A stretch of 64,000 bases of DNA from Undibacterium piscinae. Lineage in GTDB: Bacteria > Pseudomonadota > Gammaproteobacteria > Burkholderiales > Burkholderiaceae_D. A program made the translations under genes and the position numbers. Below are positions 18,025-28,099 of this stretch, in pieces. Below the pieces are notes generated by a model. It made no database searches, was not told the DNA's origin, and worked only from the letters and a program-made list of their open reading frames with translations. Every line of letters starts with the position of its first letter. Position 1 is the stretch's first letter. The DNA is taken from the NCBI GenBank assembly GCA_003970805.2, contig CP051152.1, positions 1,736,001-1,800,000 on the forward strand, given 5' to 3'.

Positions 18025-18049
18025 GCGTCCGCCGGCGAGAGCCGGACGC
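18025..18049 (+). terminator. Candidate hairpin directly after the ZnuD-like gene
   Basis: GCGTCC at 18025 pairs with GGACGC at 18044-18049, with an inner GGC/GCC pair around a GAGA loop and a small bulge. It begins one base after the stop codon. Only a weak A/T stretch follows, so termination strength is doubtful. Confidence 0.4.
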
Positions 18050-18398
18050 GCTGAAAAATTTGGCCAGATCAGGGCAGGGGTGAATTCAATCCGCTCATGC
18101 ACTTACTGCGGCATATCAGCATATGCCGCAGGCCCCCTGGAATGTAAGATTTACCAAGCCCCCTACCTTTTCGGCGCAAGCAGTTGAGGTCAGGGGCCAC
18201 CGCTGGTGCCCGATGCCGGACAATAGGCTTACAGCATAGCAACGAGATTTTTAAATAAAATCAGGCAACACCAACTGAGTGAGCGAAACTTGCGCCTTAT
18301 CATGGAAATCGTCTCAGGTTTAGCTTAGCCTAAGACCAATCAAAAAAATCACAGCCGTGGCCTATGCGTTGCGGGTCACCCTATTTTAGAAATCGTCT
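18025..18398. other. Intergenic region with a perfect hairpin, no gene
   Basis: Nothing that looks coding lies in these 374 bases. Besides the terminator candidate it holds a perfect 11-bp stem, CTGCGGCATAT (18106-18116) and ATATGCCGCAG (18121-18131), around the loop CAGC. It has no T tract, so it resembles a repetitive extragenic palindrome more than a terminator. The promoter of the nucleosidase gene should lie in the last 100 bases. Confidence 0.5.
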
Positions 18399-18992
18399 AT
18401 GAAAATCACCGTACTCTTCCCCACCCAAACCGAAGCTAGCCTGTTCCATGATGACGCCGTCAACTGCATCGTTTCAGGAGTAGGCCTGACCGCCACCGCG
18501 GTGGCTACCTTACGCGCAATCCAGCAGGATCGGCCCGATGTGCTGATCCTGGCCGGCGTCGCTGGCATGTACCCCCACGCACCGTTCAAGATCGGCGACG
18601 TACTCCTGGTAGAAAGTGAAGTCGAAGGAGATCTCGGTTTCTTCACACCTGAAGGTTTCGTACACATGGCACACCTGCCGCTGGACATGGAGTTCGAACG
18701 CCGTCACACGCTGCACTGCCCGCACCTGCCGGCCGATGCGCCATTTCCGCTGGCACGCAGCGCTTCGCTCAATGCCGCGATGGCACCATTCATAGACAGC
18801 AGTGAACTGGATATAGAAAACATGGAAGGTGCTGCTTTTTTCCACGTTTGCCAGCAAGAAAACCAGCGTTTCCTGGAGTTGCGCGCAGTCTCCAACCTGG
18901 TCAAGATCGGTGACGATCAGTGGGATATGCAAGGCTCGGTACGCGCCATGACCGATGGTCTGCATCAATTGATTGGCCTGCTTAGAAAGTAA
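18399..18992 (+). CDS. Futalosine-hydrolase/MTA-SAH-nucleosidase-like protein
   Basis: The 197-residue protein is a short member of the nucleoside phosphorylase fold (PNP_UDP_1). It has the family core SGVGLTATAV (about 30-39), a glycine segment LAGVAGMYP (about 58-66), the ribose-binding ENMEGAAFFHVC (about 140-151) and RAVSNLVKIGDDQWDM (about 163-178), where an Asp near the end is the usual catalytic acid. It most resembles futalosine hydrolase (MqnB), which splits hypoxanthine from futalosine in the alternative menaquinone pathway. No other mqn gene is in the window and bacteria of this group normally use ubiquinone, so another N-ribosyl substrate is possible. It is convergent with the ABC exporter operon, 16 bases apart. 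Confidence 0.7.
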   Translation: MKITVLFPTQTEASLFHDDAVNCIVSGVGLTATAVATLRAIQQDRPDVLILAGVAGMYPHAPFKIGDVLLVESEVEGDLGFFTPEGFVHMAHLPLDMEFERRHTLHCPHLPADAPFPLARSASLNAAMAPFIDSSELDIENMEGAAFFHVCQQENQRFLELRAVSNLVKIGDDQWDMQGSVRAMTDGLHQLIGLLRK

Positions 18993-19008
18993 TACCCACA
19001 CTCACTAG

Positions 19009-19689
19009 CTAGACCACCCTACCATCGACCAGTTCTATGATGCGGTCGCAGCGTTTCGCCAGATCCATATTGTGCGTCACCATCAGGAAGGTAGTGCCGC
19101 TCTCGCGGTTAAGCTTGCGCATCAGCTCAAAGATGGCATCGGCTGATTTGGTATCGAGATTGCCGGTGGGCTCATCGGCCAGTATCAGCGGCGGATTCAA
19201 TGCCAGCGCGCGGGCAATCGCCACCCTTTGCTGCTGACCGCCGGAGATATTACTGACCAGACTGTTCTGCCACTGCGTCAACCCGACTTGCCCAAGCAAT
19301 CGCTGCGCGCGTTCCCGCATGCTATCGTCTGGTCGGCCTCGTTGCATCAGCATAGGCATCATCACGTTTTCGGTAGCGGTAAATGCCGACAGCAGATAAT
19401 GCGACTGAAATACAAAACCGATCGCCTCACCGCGTAAATTGGTTACATGCGCTTCATCGAGAATACTGGTTTCCTGCCCGGTCAGGTACAGCTTGCCGCT
19501 ACCGGGTCGGTCGAGCAGGCCGATGATATTGAGTAGCGTACTTTTACCGGAACCCGAAGGGCCGATCAGCGCGACAAATTCACCCTTGCCGATATTAAGA
19601 TCGATATCAAACAAGACCTGGGTTTCGGCAGGCGTGCCCACTGCATACGACTTGCAGACTTTATCAAGAAGCAGAAGAGAGTCAGCCAC
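19009..19689 (-). CDS. MacB/LolD-type ABC transporter ATPase
   Basis: The 226-residue ATPase shows Walker [10 protein letters not shown] (about 42-50), a Q-loop in [10 protein letters not shown], the signature [14 protein letters not shown] (about 142-155), Walker [13 protein letters not shown] and the H-loop in VTHNMDLA. The sequence class is that of LolD, MacB and FtsE, which power periplasmic lipoprotein or macrolide export and do not import nutrients. The GTG start at 19689 overlaps the permease stop by eight bases and gives the normal N-terminus ([11 protein letters not shown]). It is the last gene of a three-gene operon with an adaptor and a permease. Confidence 0.92.
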   Translation of the reverse strand: MADSLLLLDKVCKSYAVGTPAETQVLFDIDLNIGKGEFVALIGPSGSGKSTLLNIIGLLDRPGSGKLYLTGQETSILDEAHVTNLRGEAIGFVFQSHYLLSAFTATENVMMPMLMQRGRPDDSMRERAQRLLGQVGLTQWQNSLVSNISGGQQQRVAIARALALNPPLILADEPTGNLDTKSADAIFELMRKLNRESGTTFLMVTHNMDLAKRCDRIIELVDGRVV

Positions 19690-20911
19690 GGATCGCCACC
19701 ACAGGGTCAAGGCGAGCCGCACGTATCGCCGGTGTAGCAGCCGCCAGCAAACCCGTCAGCATCGCGATGAGTGCGCTCCAGAAAAACAACTGCGGGTCCA
19801 CTTCTATGACGAACATAGGCGTGCCATCCGGGTTCTTGGCAAGCAGTTTCCAGGCCGATAGCAAGCCCATCGCTAAAGTAGACCCCATCAGTGATCCAAG
19901 CAAACCGACCACCGCGCCCTGAATCAGGAACACGCGCATGATCTGGCCGCGACTGCCGCCCATGGCACGCAAGATGCCGACCTCTTTCTGGCGCTGCACC
20001 ACTGACACCACCAAGACGCTGGCGATCCCCGCCGCTACCGAGAGCGCCACGAAAATACGTATCATCAGGCTGGAATAGGTCTGGGCCCGCATCCCAAGGA
20101 AAAACTGGCTATTGTTAGCGATCCAGCTCATCGCATTCAAGCCGGTAGAGTTGGCGATAGACTGTGCGATCTCTTCAGCTGCGTAAGGATCTTGCACGGT
20201 CAGATCTATGCTGGAGACGCCGCCGACCATATTTAGCAAACTCTGTGCGGTCGACAGCAAGACATACACGGTTCGCTGGTTGGCGCCACGGCTACCCAGA
20301 TCAAAAATACCGGCGATATTGAGCGTCAGGTTGGCGCCAGCCGCCGTGGTCACCCGCAACTTATCACCGCGCTGTACACCCAGATCCTCGGCCAGCTGTA
20401 TGCCTATCAGCATATCGCTATTGGTCATGCGGAAACTACCGCTGACCATTTTATCGGGCAAGGGCACAATCTTGCTGTAGTGATCCGGTTCTATGCCGAC
20501 TAGCGAGATCGCATTGGTGGCGCTGCCACGCACTACCAATGCGGGACCGCTGGCAGCCGGAGACACCGCCACCACATCGCTGCGCGACTGCATCTGATCG
20601 CGCACTTTTTGCCACTGATCTATGGTGTTCATGCGCTGCGAAGGTTTTTGCACCGTCGATGCAATCAATTGCCCGGGCTCGGCTTGCAGCACCATGCTGG
20701 CCTTTTGCTTGGGCCGCTCCAGCGTAATATGCGGCTGTGAGCTCAAGACCCGGCGGAATAAATTGCCCTGCATACCGGCCAATAGCGCAGACATAAACAC
20801 GATCACGCCAACACCGATAGCGACACCAAGAATGATAAACAAGGACTGCAGGCGGCCTTCGCGCAAAAAGCGTATCGCCACTATCCATTCAAATGGCAGC
20901 CAGTTATTCAT
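19682..20911 (-). CDS. MacB/FtsX-type ABC transporter permease
   Basis: A 409-residue permease with one N-terminal transmembrane helix (about residues 22-45, [21 protein letters not shown]), a large periplasmic MacB-core domain (about 50-270) and three C-terminal helices (about 285-310, 330-360, 375-395). This is the four-helix layout of the MacB/LolCE group. The final LDPVVAIRG resembles the DPAxALR end of the family. It starts with an ATGA overlap on the adaptor gene and its stop overlaps the ATPase gene, so all three are translationally coupled. With a TolC gene just upstream on the same strand, export through TolC is likely. Confidence 0.9.
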   Translation of the reverse strand: MNNWLPFEWIVAIRFLREGRLQSLFIILGVAIGVGVIVFMSALLAGMQGNLFRRVLSSQPHITLERPKQKASMVLQAEPGQLIASTVQKPSQRMNTIDQWQKVRDQMQSRSDVVAVSPAASGPALVVRGSATNAISLVGIEPDHYSKIVPLPDKMVSGSFRMTNSDMLIGIQLAEDLGVQRGDKLRVTTAAGANLTLNIAGIFDLGSRGANQRTVYVLLSTAQSLLNMVGGVSSIDLTVQDPYAAEEIAQSIANSTGLNAMSWIANNSQFFLGMRAQTYSSLMIRIFVALSVAAGIASVLVVSVVQRQKEVGILRAMGGSRGQIMRVFLIQGAVVGLLGSLMGSTLAMGLLSAWKLLAKNPDGTPMFVIEVDPQLFFWSALIAMLTGLLAAATPAIRAARLDPVVAIRG

Positions 20912-22245
20912 CGCATTGCGACCGGTTTTTCAACCACATCAGCACGTACCCGCTTGCCTTCCGCCACCGCAACACCGGTCGCCGGCAACACCACGTCAGT
21001 CTCCTTGAGGCCGGAAAGTATCTCTATACTCTTGTCACCGGGCATGCCTAGCTTAACCGCTCGCCGCACTGCCTTACCATGCTCGACCAGCATGACCCAA
21101 GGTTCGCTGCTGGCGGCATCACGGATCGCCTCCACATTCAAGGACAAGGTATCCTTGCGGCGCGCGACTTCTATCTCTACCGAGACCGTCATATCTTGCT
21201 TGAGAAACGCCGGCGGCTCCGCCACCGTGAGTTTGACATCGACCGAACCACGCTGGGCATTGATACCGGGATTAATGAAAGCCACTTGTGCCTTAAATTT
21301 TTGCCCCGGATAAGCATCAGCCTGGGCTAGCGCAAGTTGGCCCAATTGCAGATAGCGCAGATTTTTCTCATCAATTTGCACCAGCAACTGCGTCAGGCCA
21401 AGCGGTGACAAGACCATCAGCACCTTGCCGGGTTGCACCGTATCACCGCGCTCGACATCCCTTAAAATCAACACACCGTCAGCCACCGCGGTAATTTTGC
21501 TGTGATTAAGCCTGGCCTGTGCCGCATGTAGGTTGGCACGCACCTGCTCCAGCGCTGCGCTGGCTAGCTGATAATCGCTGCCTTTTGGCATCACCGATTG
21601 CAATTGCAGTTGCACGCTGCTGTACTGGCTTTTGGCGATATCCAAATTGCGCTGCGCATCGTCAAGCTGGGCCTTACCGATAAAGCCCTGCGCCACCAGT
21701 TCACGCTGGCGATCATATTGTTTCTGTACATTAAGCAAAGTGACTTGCGCCTGCCTCAAGGCTTGCTCCGCCATAGGCTGAGTCTGTTCGTGAAATTGCC
21801 TGAGCTTGACTTCAGCCTGACGCACTGCGGCAGCCGCTTGTTCCAGCGCCGCTTTCTCATCGCTCGCCTCTAGCTCTATCAGCAATTGGCCAGATTTCAC
21901 CGTCTGCCCTTCCCTGACCGGCACCGCCGCCACCCTACCGATGACCTGACTACCGACATCAACCCTGGCCGGGGTTTCGATACGACCACTGGCAACCACG
22001 GTCTGTATCAGTTCACCGCGTTGTAATTGGAATGCCTTGACACTAACGCCTAGCACCAGCGGTGCCAAAAAATACGCCAGCACGGCCAATAGCAGCATCA
22101 CGCCTATGACTATCGATAACCAGCGCTTAACACCCGTCTTAGTGGCATGGGAATTTGTGGCTGGAGTTGTCGAACTTGCTGTCACGGTTTGGTTCATCGA
22201 TACGCTTTCTATGGTTTGCCCCGGCCTCGTCTTAGTTTGCTCCAT
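20908..22245 (-). CDS. MacA-like periplasmic adaptor of an ABC exporter
   Basis: About 445 residues with one N-terminal transmembrane helix (LSIVIGVMLLLAVLAYFLAPLVLG), the first lipoyl half (VIGRVAAVPVREGQTVKSGQLLIELE), a long helical hairpin rich in Gln/Ala/Leu, the second lipoyl half (AVADGVLILRDVERGDTVQPG) and beta-barrel domains. It should connect the MacB-like permease to an outer-membrane channel of TolC type. The stop overlaps the permease start (ATGA). The start is uncertain: ATG at 22245 is given, and ATG at 22197, which has GAAAG upstream, is a good alternative. The transmembrane helix is kept in either case. Confidence 0.88.
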   Translation of the reverse strand: MEQTKTRPGQTIESVSMNQTVTASSTTPATNSHATKTGVKRWLSIVIGVMLLLAVLAYFLAPLVLGVSVKAFQLQRGELIQTVVASGRIETPARVDVGSQVIGRVAAVPVREGQTVKSGQLLIELEASDEKAALEQAAAAVRQAEVKLRQFHEQTQPMAEQALRQAQVTLLNVQKQYDRQRELVAQGFIGKAQLDDAQRNLDIAKSQYSSVQLQLQSVMPKGSDYQLASAALEQVRANLHAAQARLNHSKITAVADGVLILRDVERGDTVQPGKVLMVLSPLGLTQLLVQIDEKNLRYLQLGQLALAQADAYPGQKFKAQVAFINPGINAQRGSVDVKLTVAEPPAFLKQDMTVSVEIEVARRKDTLSLNVEAIRDAASSEPWVMLVEHGKAVRRAVKLGMPGDKSIEILSGLKETDVVLPATGVAVAEGKRVRADVVEKPVAMR

Positions 22246-22332
22246 GCTTGAGCGAGACAATTTGATATTAAACAACCAATCTAAACAATCCGCATAATCC
22301 TAACAATCCGAACAATCACGCCACAAAATAAT

Positions 22333-22362
22333 AAAGCCCTCAGTGTTGAACCGAGGGCTTTT
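22333..22362 (-). terminator. Rho-independent terminator of the tolC gene
   Basis: AAAGCCCTC at 22333-22341 pairs with GAGGGCTTT at 22353-22361. Read on the minus strand the stem is followed by a T-rich tract (22322-22333 region). It sits 26 bases after the tolC stop codon and separates that transcript from the MacA-like operon downstream. Confidence 0.8.
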
Positions 22363-22387
22363 AGATTTCAGATCTAAGTCTAACGAA

Positions 22388-23710
22388 TTAGTTTTCCAGC
22401 AAGGCGTTGATTTCAGCCAAATCCTGTTCTTTCAGGATGCCTGCGGCCGATTTCAGGCGCAGGCCGTTCATGATAGTGTCATAGCGCGCTTTGGCCAGGT
22501 TTTGAAGAGTAGTCGAGAGTTGCTGTTGCGCATTCAATACGTCGATATTGATCCTGACACCGACCTGATAACCGAGCATATTCGAATCGAGTGCGGAACG
22601 GCTGGAAATCTCGGCAGCTTCATAGGCCTTTACCTGCGCCAGACCGGCAACCACACCGATATACGCCTGACGGGTACCCTGTGCCGCAACCCGACGATTA
22701 TTTTCCAGGTCATTACGAGCCTTGTCTTCCAGGGCAATTGATTCCTTGACTTTACTATCGGTAGCAAAGCCAGTGAAAATCGGGATATTCCACTGTACGC
22801 CTATGGTGTTTGGCTTGCTCACGCCAGTCTGCCCCGTATATTGGCCGCCGTTGGAAATACGTGCGCTACTGGCTACCAGATCTACCGTAGGATAATGGCC
22901 GGAGCGACTCTTGGAAATTTCGCGCTGGGCGATCTCAACCGCCACTTGTGAGGCCACTACGCCAAAATTTTGCTGCTCAGCCGACTCCACCCATTTGTCC
23001 ATGTTCGCAGGTTGAGGCGCCGCTAGTTGGCTACCTTTTTTCAATCCGGCTAATTCGTCCTTAACATCCCGGCCAATAATTTGCGTCAAAGCAGCGCGTT
23101 TAATCGCGACATCACCCTGACCGGCAAACTCTTGCGCCGTGATCAAATCAAAGCGCGCTTGCGCTTCGTGGCTATCGGTAATGGTCTGGGTACCAACTTC
23201 AAAGTTGCGCTTGGCTGAAGCTAACTGCTCTGCAATCGCCACTTTTTGCGCCTGCAGAGTCTTTAAGACATCTTTCGATCCCAGCAAATCAAAATACGCC
23301 TGGCTGACTCTGACGATCAGATCCTGCTGCGCTTGCGCAAACTGGGCGTCGCTAGCCACTACCGACAATTTACCCTGCTCATATTGCTGCCAGTTGGCCC
23401 AGCGAAACAGAGGCTGAGTCAGGGCGAGTGAATAACTATTCGTGTTGTAATCAAAACTGCGGGAGGAGCCCTGATCTGGATCCATATCCAACTTGGTCCG
23501 GGTATCACTGCCGCTCAATGCGATCGTCGGCAACAGGCCAGAACGGCCCTGCACCATTTTTTCCTGTCCTGCCATTTGCGAGGCGCGCGCACTGCCATAT
23601 TGCGCATCATTGGCAAGTGCATCTTTGTATATCTGCAGCAAATCACTGGCACCTGCATTGACTGTCAAAAATGCGCTGGCAATCAATGTGGCAATGATGG
23701 AATTTCGCAT
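22388..23710 (-). CDS. tolC: TolC-family outer-membrane channel protein
   Basis: The 440-residue protein has a signal peptide (cleavage near NAGA-SDLL, residue 21) and two homologous halves of the outer membrane efflux protein domain, beginning LLQIYKDALANDAQYG. Typical conserved stretches are SLALTQPLFRWANW (about 91-104), GTQTITDSHEAQARFDLITAQEF (about 178-200) and, in the second half, VQWNIPIFTGF and GYQVGVRINIDVLNAQQQL. It would form the trimeric tunnel used by the RND pump upstream and the MacAB-like exporter downstream. The order pcm - rhodanese - tolC on one strand is common in Burkholderiales. Confidence 0.92.
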   Translation of the reverse strand: MRNSIIATLIASAFLTVNAGASDLLQIYKDALANDAQYGSARASQMAGQEKMVQGRSGLLPTIALSGSDTRTKLDMDPDQGSSRSFDYNTNSYSLALTQPLFRWANWQQYEQGKLSVVASDAQFAQAQQDLIVRVSQAYFDLLGSKDVLKTLQAQKVAIAEQLASAKRNFEVGTQTITDSHEAQARFDLITAQEFAGQGDVAIKRAALTQIIGRDVKDELAGLKKGSQLAAPQPANMDKWVESAEQQNFGVVASQVAVEIAQREISKSRSGHYPTVDLVASSARISNGGQYTGQTGVSKPNTIGVQWNIPIFTGFATDSKVKESIALEDKARNDLENNRRVAAQGTRQAYIGVVAGLAQVKAYEAAEISSRSALDSNMLGYQVGVRINIDVLNAQQQLSTTLQNLAKARYDTIMNGLRLKSAAGILKEQDLAEINALLEN

Positions 23711-23784
23711 GAAACGCTCCGGAAAAAGTAATGAATCAAAATAGGAACAGCTATTTTGTTGAGTGACAAAACAGCGGAAATTTA

Positions 23785-24108
23785 CTAATAAGTCGGCATG
23801 TTCGTATCAACCTGCTGCGCCCAGGCATGGACGCCACCGGTCAGATTAATCATCTGAGCGAAACCGGCGCGCTCAAGAAAATTAGCCACTTGCATGCTGC
23901 GCCCGCCGTGATGACAAATGCAAACAATCACACTATCCGGATCAAGCTCCTGAAACCGGGTAGGCACGGTCTGCATGGGCATCAGCAGAACATGCGGGAT
24001 ATGACAGGTCTCGTACTCCCAAGGTTCCCGCACATCAAGCAAAATCGGAGGATTTTTTGCCTGATCGGATAACCATGCGGCTAATTCGGGAGCGGTGATA
24101 TGTTGCAT
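23785..24108 (-). CDS. Single-domain rhodanese-like sulfurtransferase
   Basis: This 107-residue protein is a complete single rhodanese domain. The start region carries PPILLDVREPWEYETCHIP (about 20-38) and the active-site loop is CHHGGRS (about 63-69), with the catalytic Cys in place, then an NLTGGVHAWAQ end (about 88-98). Small rhodaneses of this type, GlpE/PspE-like, carry persulfide sulfur in the cytoplasm. It lies 75 bases from the tolC start and 86 bases from the pcm stop on the same strand. The in vivo substrate is not known. Confidence 0.9.
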   Translation of the reverse strand: MQHITAPELAAWLSDQAKNPPILLDVREPWEYETCHIPHVLLMPMQTVPTRFQELDPDSVIVCICHHGGRSMQVANFLERAGFAQMINLTGGVHAWAQQVDTNMPTY

Positions 24109-24193
24109 TCCATTTTCCAGTGCTAATTTCAGTGCGAATTTTTATATCAAGGTTGCGCAAATCAACAATGACAGATCAAGTTTAATCGAACGA

Positions 24194-24844
24194 TCAGAAC
24201 GAGAAGCTAGACTCAGCAACTGCCTGCGACAGACGCGGCAGCGAAGTCTCGAATAAATTTTTGGTGTTAAAGAACAGTTCGGATTCACGCGTAATCAATT
24301 GCGCTGTCATGACAGGGGCTTTCCCTAGCACCACGAACATGCGTCCGCCTACCGTCAATTGGTTCTGCAATGCCTCAGGAATTGCTTCCAGCGAACCGGC
24401 AACCACAATCACGTCAAAACTCGTACCAGTTTTGCCTTGCAAGCCATCGCCCCAGACCACATCGACATTAAAAATGCCATTCTTATGCAGATTATCTTCG
24501 GCCAGCGCTTTCAGTTCAGGAATAGCTTCAACCACGGTGACGTGTCTGGCCTGATGTGCCAGCAATGCCGCCAGATAACCATTACCGGAGCCTACCAGCA
24601 ATACCGTTTCGGTTTTTTTTGCCGCGATATCTTGCAAAATACGCGCTTCGATTTTTGGCGCGAGCGCAAACGCGCCACCAGGCAATGGCAATTCGGTATC
24701 AAAAAACGCCAGACTTTTTTGATTTTCCGGGAAATATTCTTCACGTTTCACGGTCGACAGCAACTCCAGCACCTCCGGGGAAGAGACATTCCAAGGGCGG
24801 ATTTGCTGTTCTATCATGTTGAAACGGGCTTTTTCGATATTCAT
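24194..24844 (-). CDS. pcm: Protein-L-isoaspartate O-methyltransferase family protein
   Basis: The 216-residue protein matches the PCMT fold: an N-terminal MIEQQIRPWNVSSPEVLELLSTVKREEYFP segment (about 10-39), the SAM-binding motif VLLVGSGNGYLAALLA (about 81-96), the post-motif acidic residue in VTVVEAIPELKALA and the later DVIVVAGSLEAIPEAL strand. PCMT methylates isoaspartate in damaged proteins. The usual SPHMH-like substrate segment near residues 55-60 is replaced by LPLPGGAFALAPK, so activity on isoaspartyl proteins is not certain. Such variants next to tolC are common in this group of bacteria. Confidence 0.82.
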   Translation of the reverse strand: MNIEKARFNMIEQQIRPWNVSSPEVLELLSTVKREEYFPENQKSLAFFDTELPLPGGAFALAPKIEARILQDIAAKKTETVLLVGSGNGYLAALLAHQARHVTVVEAIPELKALAEDNLHKNGIFNVDVVWGDGLQGKTGTSFDVIVVAGSLEAIPEALQNQLTVGGRMFVVLGKAPVMTAQLITRESELFFNTKNLFETSLPRLSQAVAESSFSF

Positions 24845-24903
24845 TTTAATTACTCGCTTGGTCTAATACTAAATTGGTCAATTGGAAAACATCCGGCATT
24901 TTA

Positions 24904-27900
24904 TCAAAGCGCGCCACTAGTTTTATTATTTCCGGTCCATTTTCGCTTGAACCACTGCCCCAGATCATCCAAATAGGTGTAAATAACCGGAACTACCACT
25001 AAAGTTAACAGGGAAGAAGTGATAATTCCGCCTATCACCGCCTGCCCCATCGGGGCGCGCTGCTCGGAACCCTCGGTCAAGGCAAACGCCAGCGGCACCA
25101 TGCCAAATACCATCGCCAGCGTGGTCATCAGGATAGGCCGCAGACGCACATGTGCCGCTTCGAGCAAGGCTTCGGTGCGTTCCTTACCCTCCTTGCGCAC
25201 CTGATTGGCAAAGTCGACCAGCAAAATCGCGTTCTTGGTGACCAGTCCCATCAACATGATGAAACCGATGATGGAAAACATATTCAGGGTGGAACGGAAA
25301 AACATCAAAGCCAGGAACACGCCTATCAAGGTCATGGGCAAGGCCGACATAATCGCGATAGGCTGCAGGAAACTGGCAAATTGCGAGGCCAGGATCATGT
25401 AGATAAAAATCACCGCCAGCGCCAGCGCCGACAAGGCATAGCCAAACGACTCCGTCATGTTCTTGGTCGCCCCGCCCATCTTATAACGATAACCGGGTTG
25501 CCATTGCATGCTGTCCAGCACTTTTTTCACCTCGGCGCTGACTTCACCGGCAGAACGACCAACCACGTTGGCGGACAATTCCACTTCACGCGTCAGGTCG
25601 CGCCGGTTGATCTGATTGGCACCGGTAGACGGCATAATGTCGGCAACCTGACGCAGCGGCACCATCTTCGGTGAGCCATCGGCATTGGTTTGTGAACTAG
25701 CCAGCATCAGCTTGGATAAATCATCGGCATTATTCCTGTCATCGGGTGACAAGCGCACCGAAACGTCATAGTTTTCATCATCGGGAGCGCGCCAGGTCGT
25801 AGCTGCCTCACCGGCCAATAAGGGACGCAAGGCTGCACCGATCTGTGCCACACCGACACCGAGATCGGCACCGATATCACGTTTAGGCGTCACCGAAATG
25901 GTCGGCTTCTGCGCTTTCATGCTTGAATCGAGATCGACCAGACCGGGAATCTCCCTGAGTCGGTGCTGCACTTCTTCCGACAGTTTGCCCAGTTGATCCA
26001 GATCCGCCCCTTGCAAACTGAAGCGCAGATTCTTGTTGTCGCCACCGACACCATCGAGCGCGCCTATATGCGTGACCGTGATTCCGGCTATCTGCACCAG
26101 GCGATTACGCAAAGGGATAGACATCTGGGTGGTGCTGCGCGCCCTGTCCTTGCGCGGCACCAGACGAATGAAGGTGCTGACATAATTCTTGCCCTGTGCC
26201 GAGCCGGTATTGACGGTACTGTAAGTGTCGGTCACTTCAGGAAACTCCTTAAGCACCGCCTCTACCTGATGCACTTTGGCTTCCGTCAATTCCAGCGAGG
26301 AGCCGACCGGCGTATAAAAGGTAATCCCGGTTTCCGAATAATCAGCTTGCGGCACAAACTCTGAACCGATCAGACCTGTGGCAGGTATCATCAGGCCGGC
26401 AACAAACGTCGCCAGTGCGATCAGCAAGGTCTTGACGCGATGCTTGAGTGACCAACGCAACATCACTTGATACAGCGAAGAGAACCATTGCACGCCGCGC
26501 TCAAACTGCTCCAGCACCCAGCCTATGGTATGGGCATAAACTCCTTTGCGCGGACCGTCTTTTTTTATCGCGTGCCCATGTGCATCGGGATCCGGCCAGA
26601 TCGAAGACAGCATAGGATCTAAGGTGAACGAGACAAACATTGAGATCAGTACGGCGGCGGTGACGGTAATGCCAAACTGATGAAAGAAACGACCGATGAT
26701 CCCGCCCATGAAACCTACCGGTAAAAAACACCGCGACGATAGAGAAAGTGGTGGCCAACACCGCCAGGCCGATTTCTGCCGTCCCTTCCAGCGCAGCGGT
26801 ATGGTGATCCTTAAACTTACCATTGACCTTCATGCCGGCATGCCGCACGATATTTTCCCGCACCACGATCGCATCATCAATCAGCAAACCTACGCACAAG
26901 GATAAAGCCATCAGGGTAATCATATTGATGGTAAAACCGAACATGTCCATGAACAGGAAAGTACCGATCAAGGCGACCGGCAAAGTCAGGCCGGTGATCA
27001 CGGTAGAACGCCAGGAATTGAGGAACAGGAAAACGATCAGGATAGTCAGTGCGGCACCTTCGATCAGGGTCTTGCGCACGTTATCCACTCCTACCCGTAT
27101 CTGGCGTGAGCCATCCTTAATGATCTGCACTTTCAAGCCCGGATACTGCGCCTTGAGTTGCGGCTCCAGCGCTTTCAGTGCATCGGTCAGGCCATCGGCA
27201 ACTTCTATGGTGTTTTGTCCCTGCGCCTTGAGGATATCGAGCGCCACGGTGCGCTGTCCGTTATGCAACGCCAGGCTCTCTTGCTCTTCCTGTCCGTCAA
27301 CGATACTCGCCACTTGCGACAGCAAGACCGGCTGCGAACCACGTTTTGCAACGACTATACGGCCGAAGTCTTGCGGTTTTTGGATGCGCCCCTGAATCTG
27401 CACAACTCTCTCATTATCGAGCGAGCGGATCGCACCGGTAGGCAATTCCTGATTCTCGTTGCGCAAGGCATTGATGACCTGGTCGACACTCAGGCCCAGC
27501 GCTTCCATTTCATTCGGCTTGAGATAAATCTTGATCTCGCGCTTGACGCCACCGACCAAACTCACCGAGCCTACCCCGCGTACGTTTTCCAGACGTTTCT
27601 TGACGAGTTGATCGGCAATCGTGGTCATCTCGCGGAAATCGCGCTTGCTGATTTTATCGTCATTGGTGACCGATACTGAAAACACCGGCTTATCGGCCGG
27701 ATCGTAACGCGAGACGCGCGGCTCCTTAACCTCCTTGCGGAACTTGGACTTGATCAGCGCGACTTTTTCACGCACGTCTTGCGCCGCCTGCGCCGGATCG
27801 ATGTTGAGGTCAAACTCCATCACAACGACAGAAGAGCCTTCATACGAACGCGAAGTCAGGGCGCTGATACCATTAATGGTATTGACCGCCTCTTCCACCT

Positions 27901-28096
27901 TGCGGGTGATATCCGATTCTATGGTCTCAGGAGCAGCACCCGGATAATCGGTCTGTATCACCACCACAGGAAAGGTAATATCCGGGAACTGATCAACCCG
28001 CAAACGCTTATACGAAAACAGGCCAAGCACCACAAACGCCACCATCATCATGGTCGCCAGCACAGGGTTACCGATACTAATGCGTGTGAACCACAT
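24904..28096 (-). pseudogene. RND (HAE1) efflux pump with a single-base frameshift
   Basis: Two overlapping frames together make a full-length RND pump of about 1063 residues. The first (28096 to about 26725) has the N-terminal helix, porter domain and the helix block through AEIGLAVLATTFSIVAVF. The second (about 26725 to 24904) resumes with LPVGFMGGIIGRFFHQFGI and continues through the second porter half to the last helices. The break is at six A residues (26723-26728, T on the coding strand). Five would give the expected AVFLPVGF reading. The lesion is either real or a homopolymer sequencing error, since the rest of both halves is well preserved. The adaptor gene lies four bases upstream and a TetR gene precedes it. 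Confidence 0.88.
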
Positions 28097-28099
28097 GGC

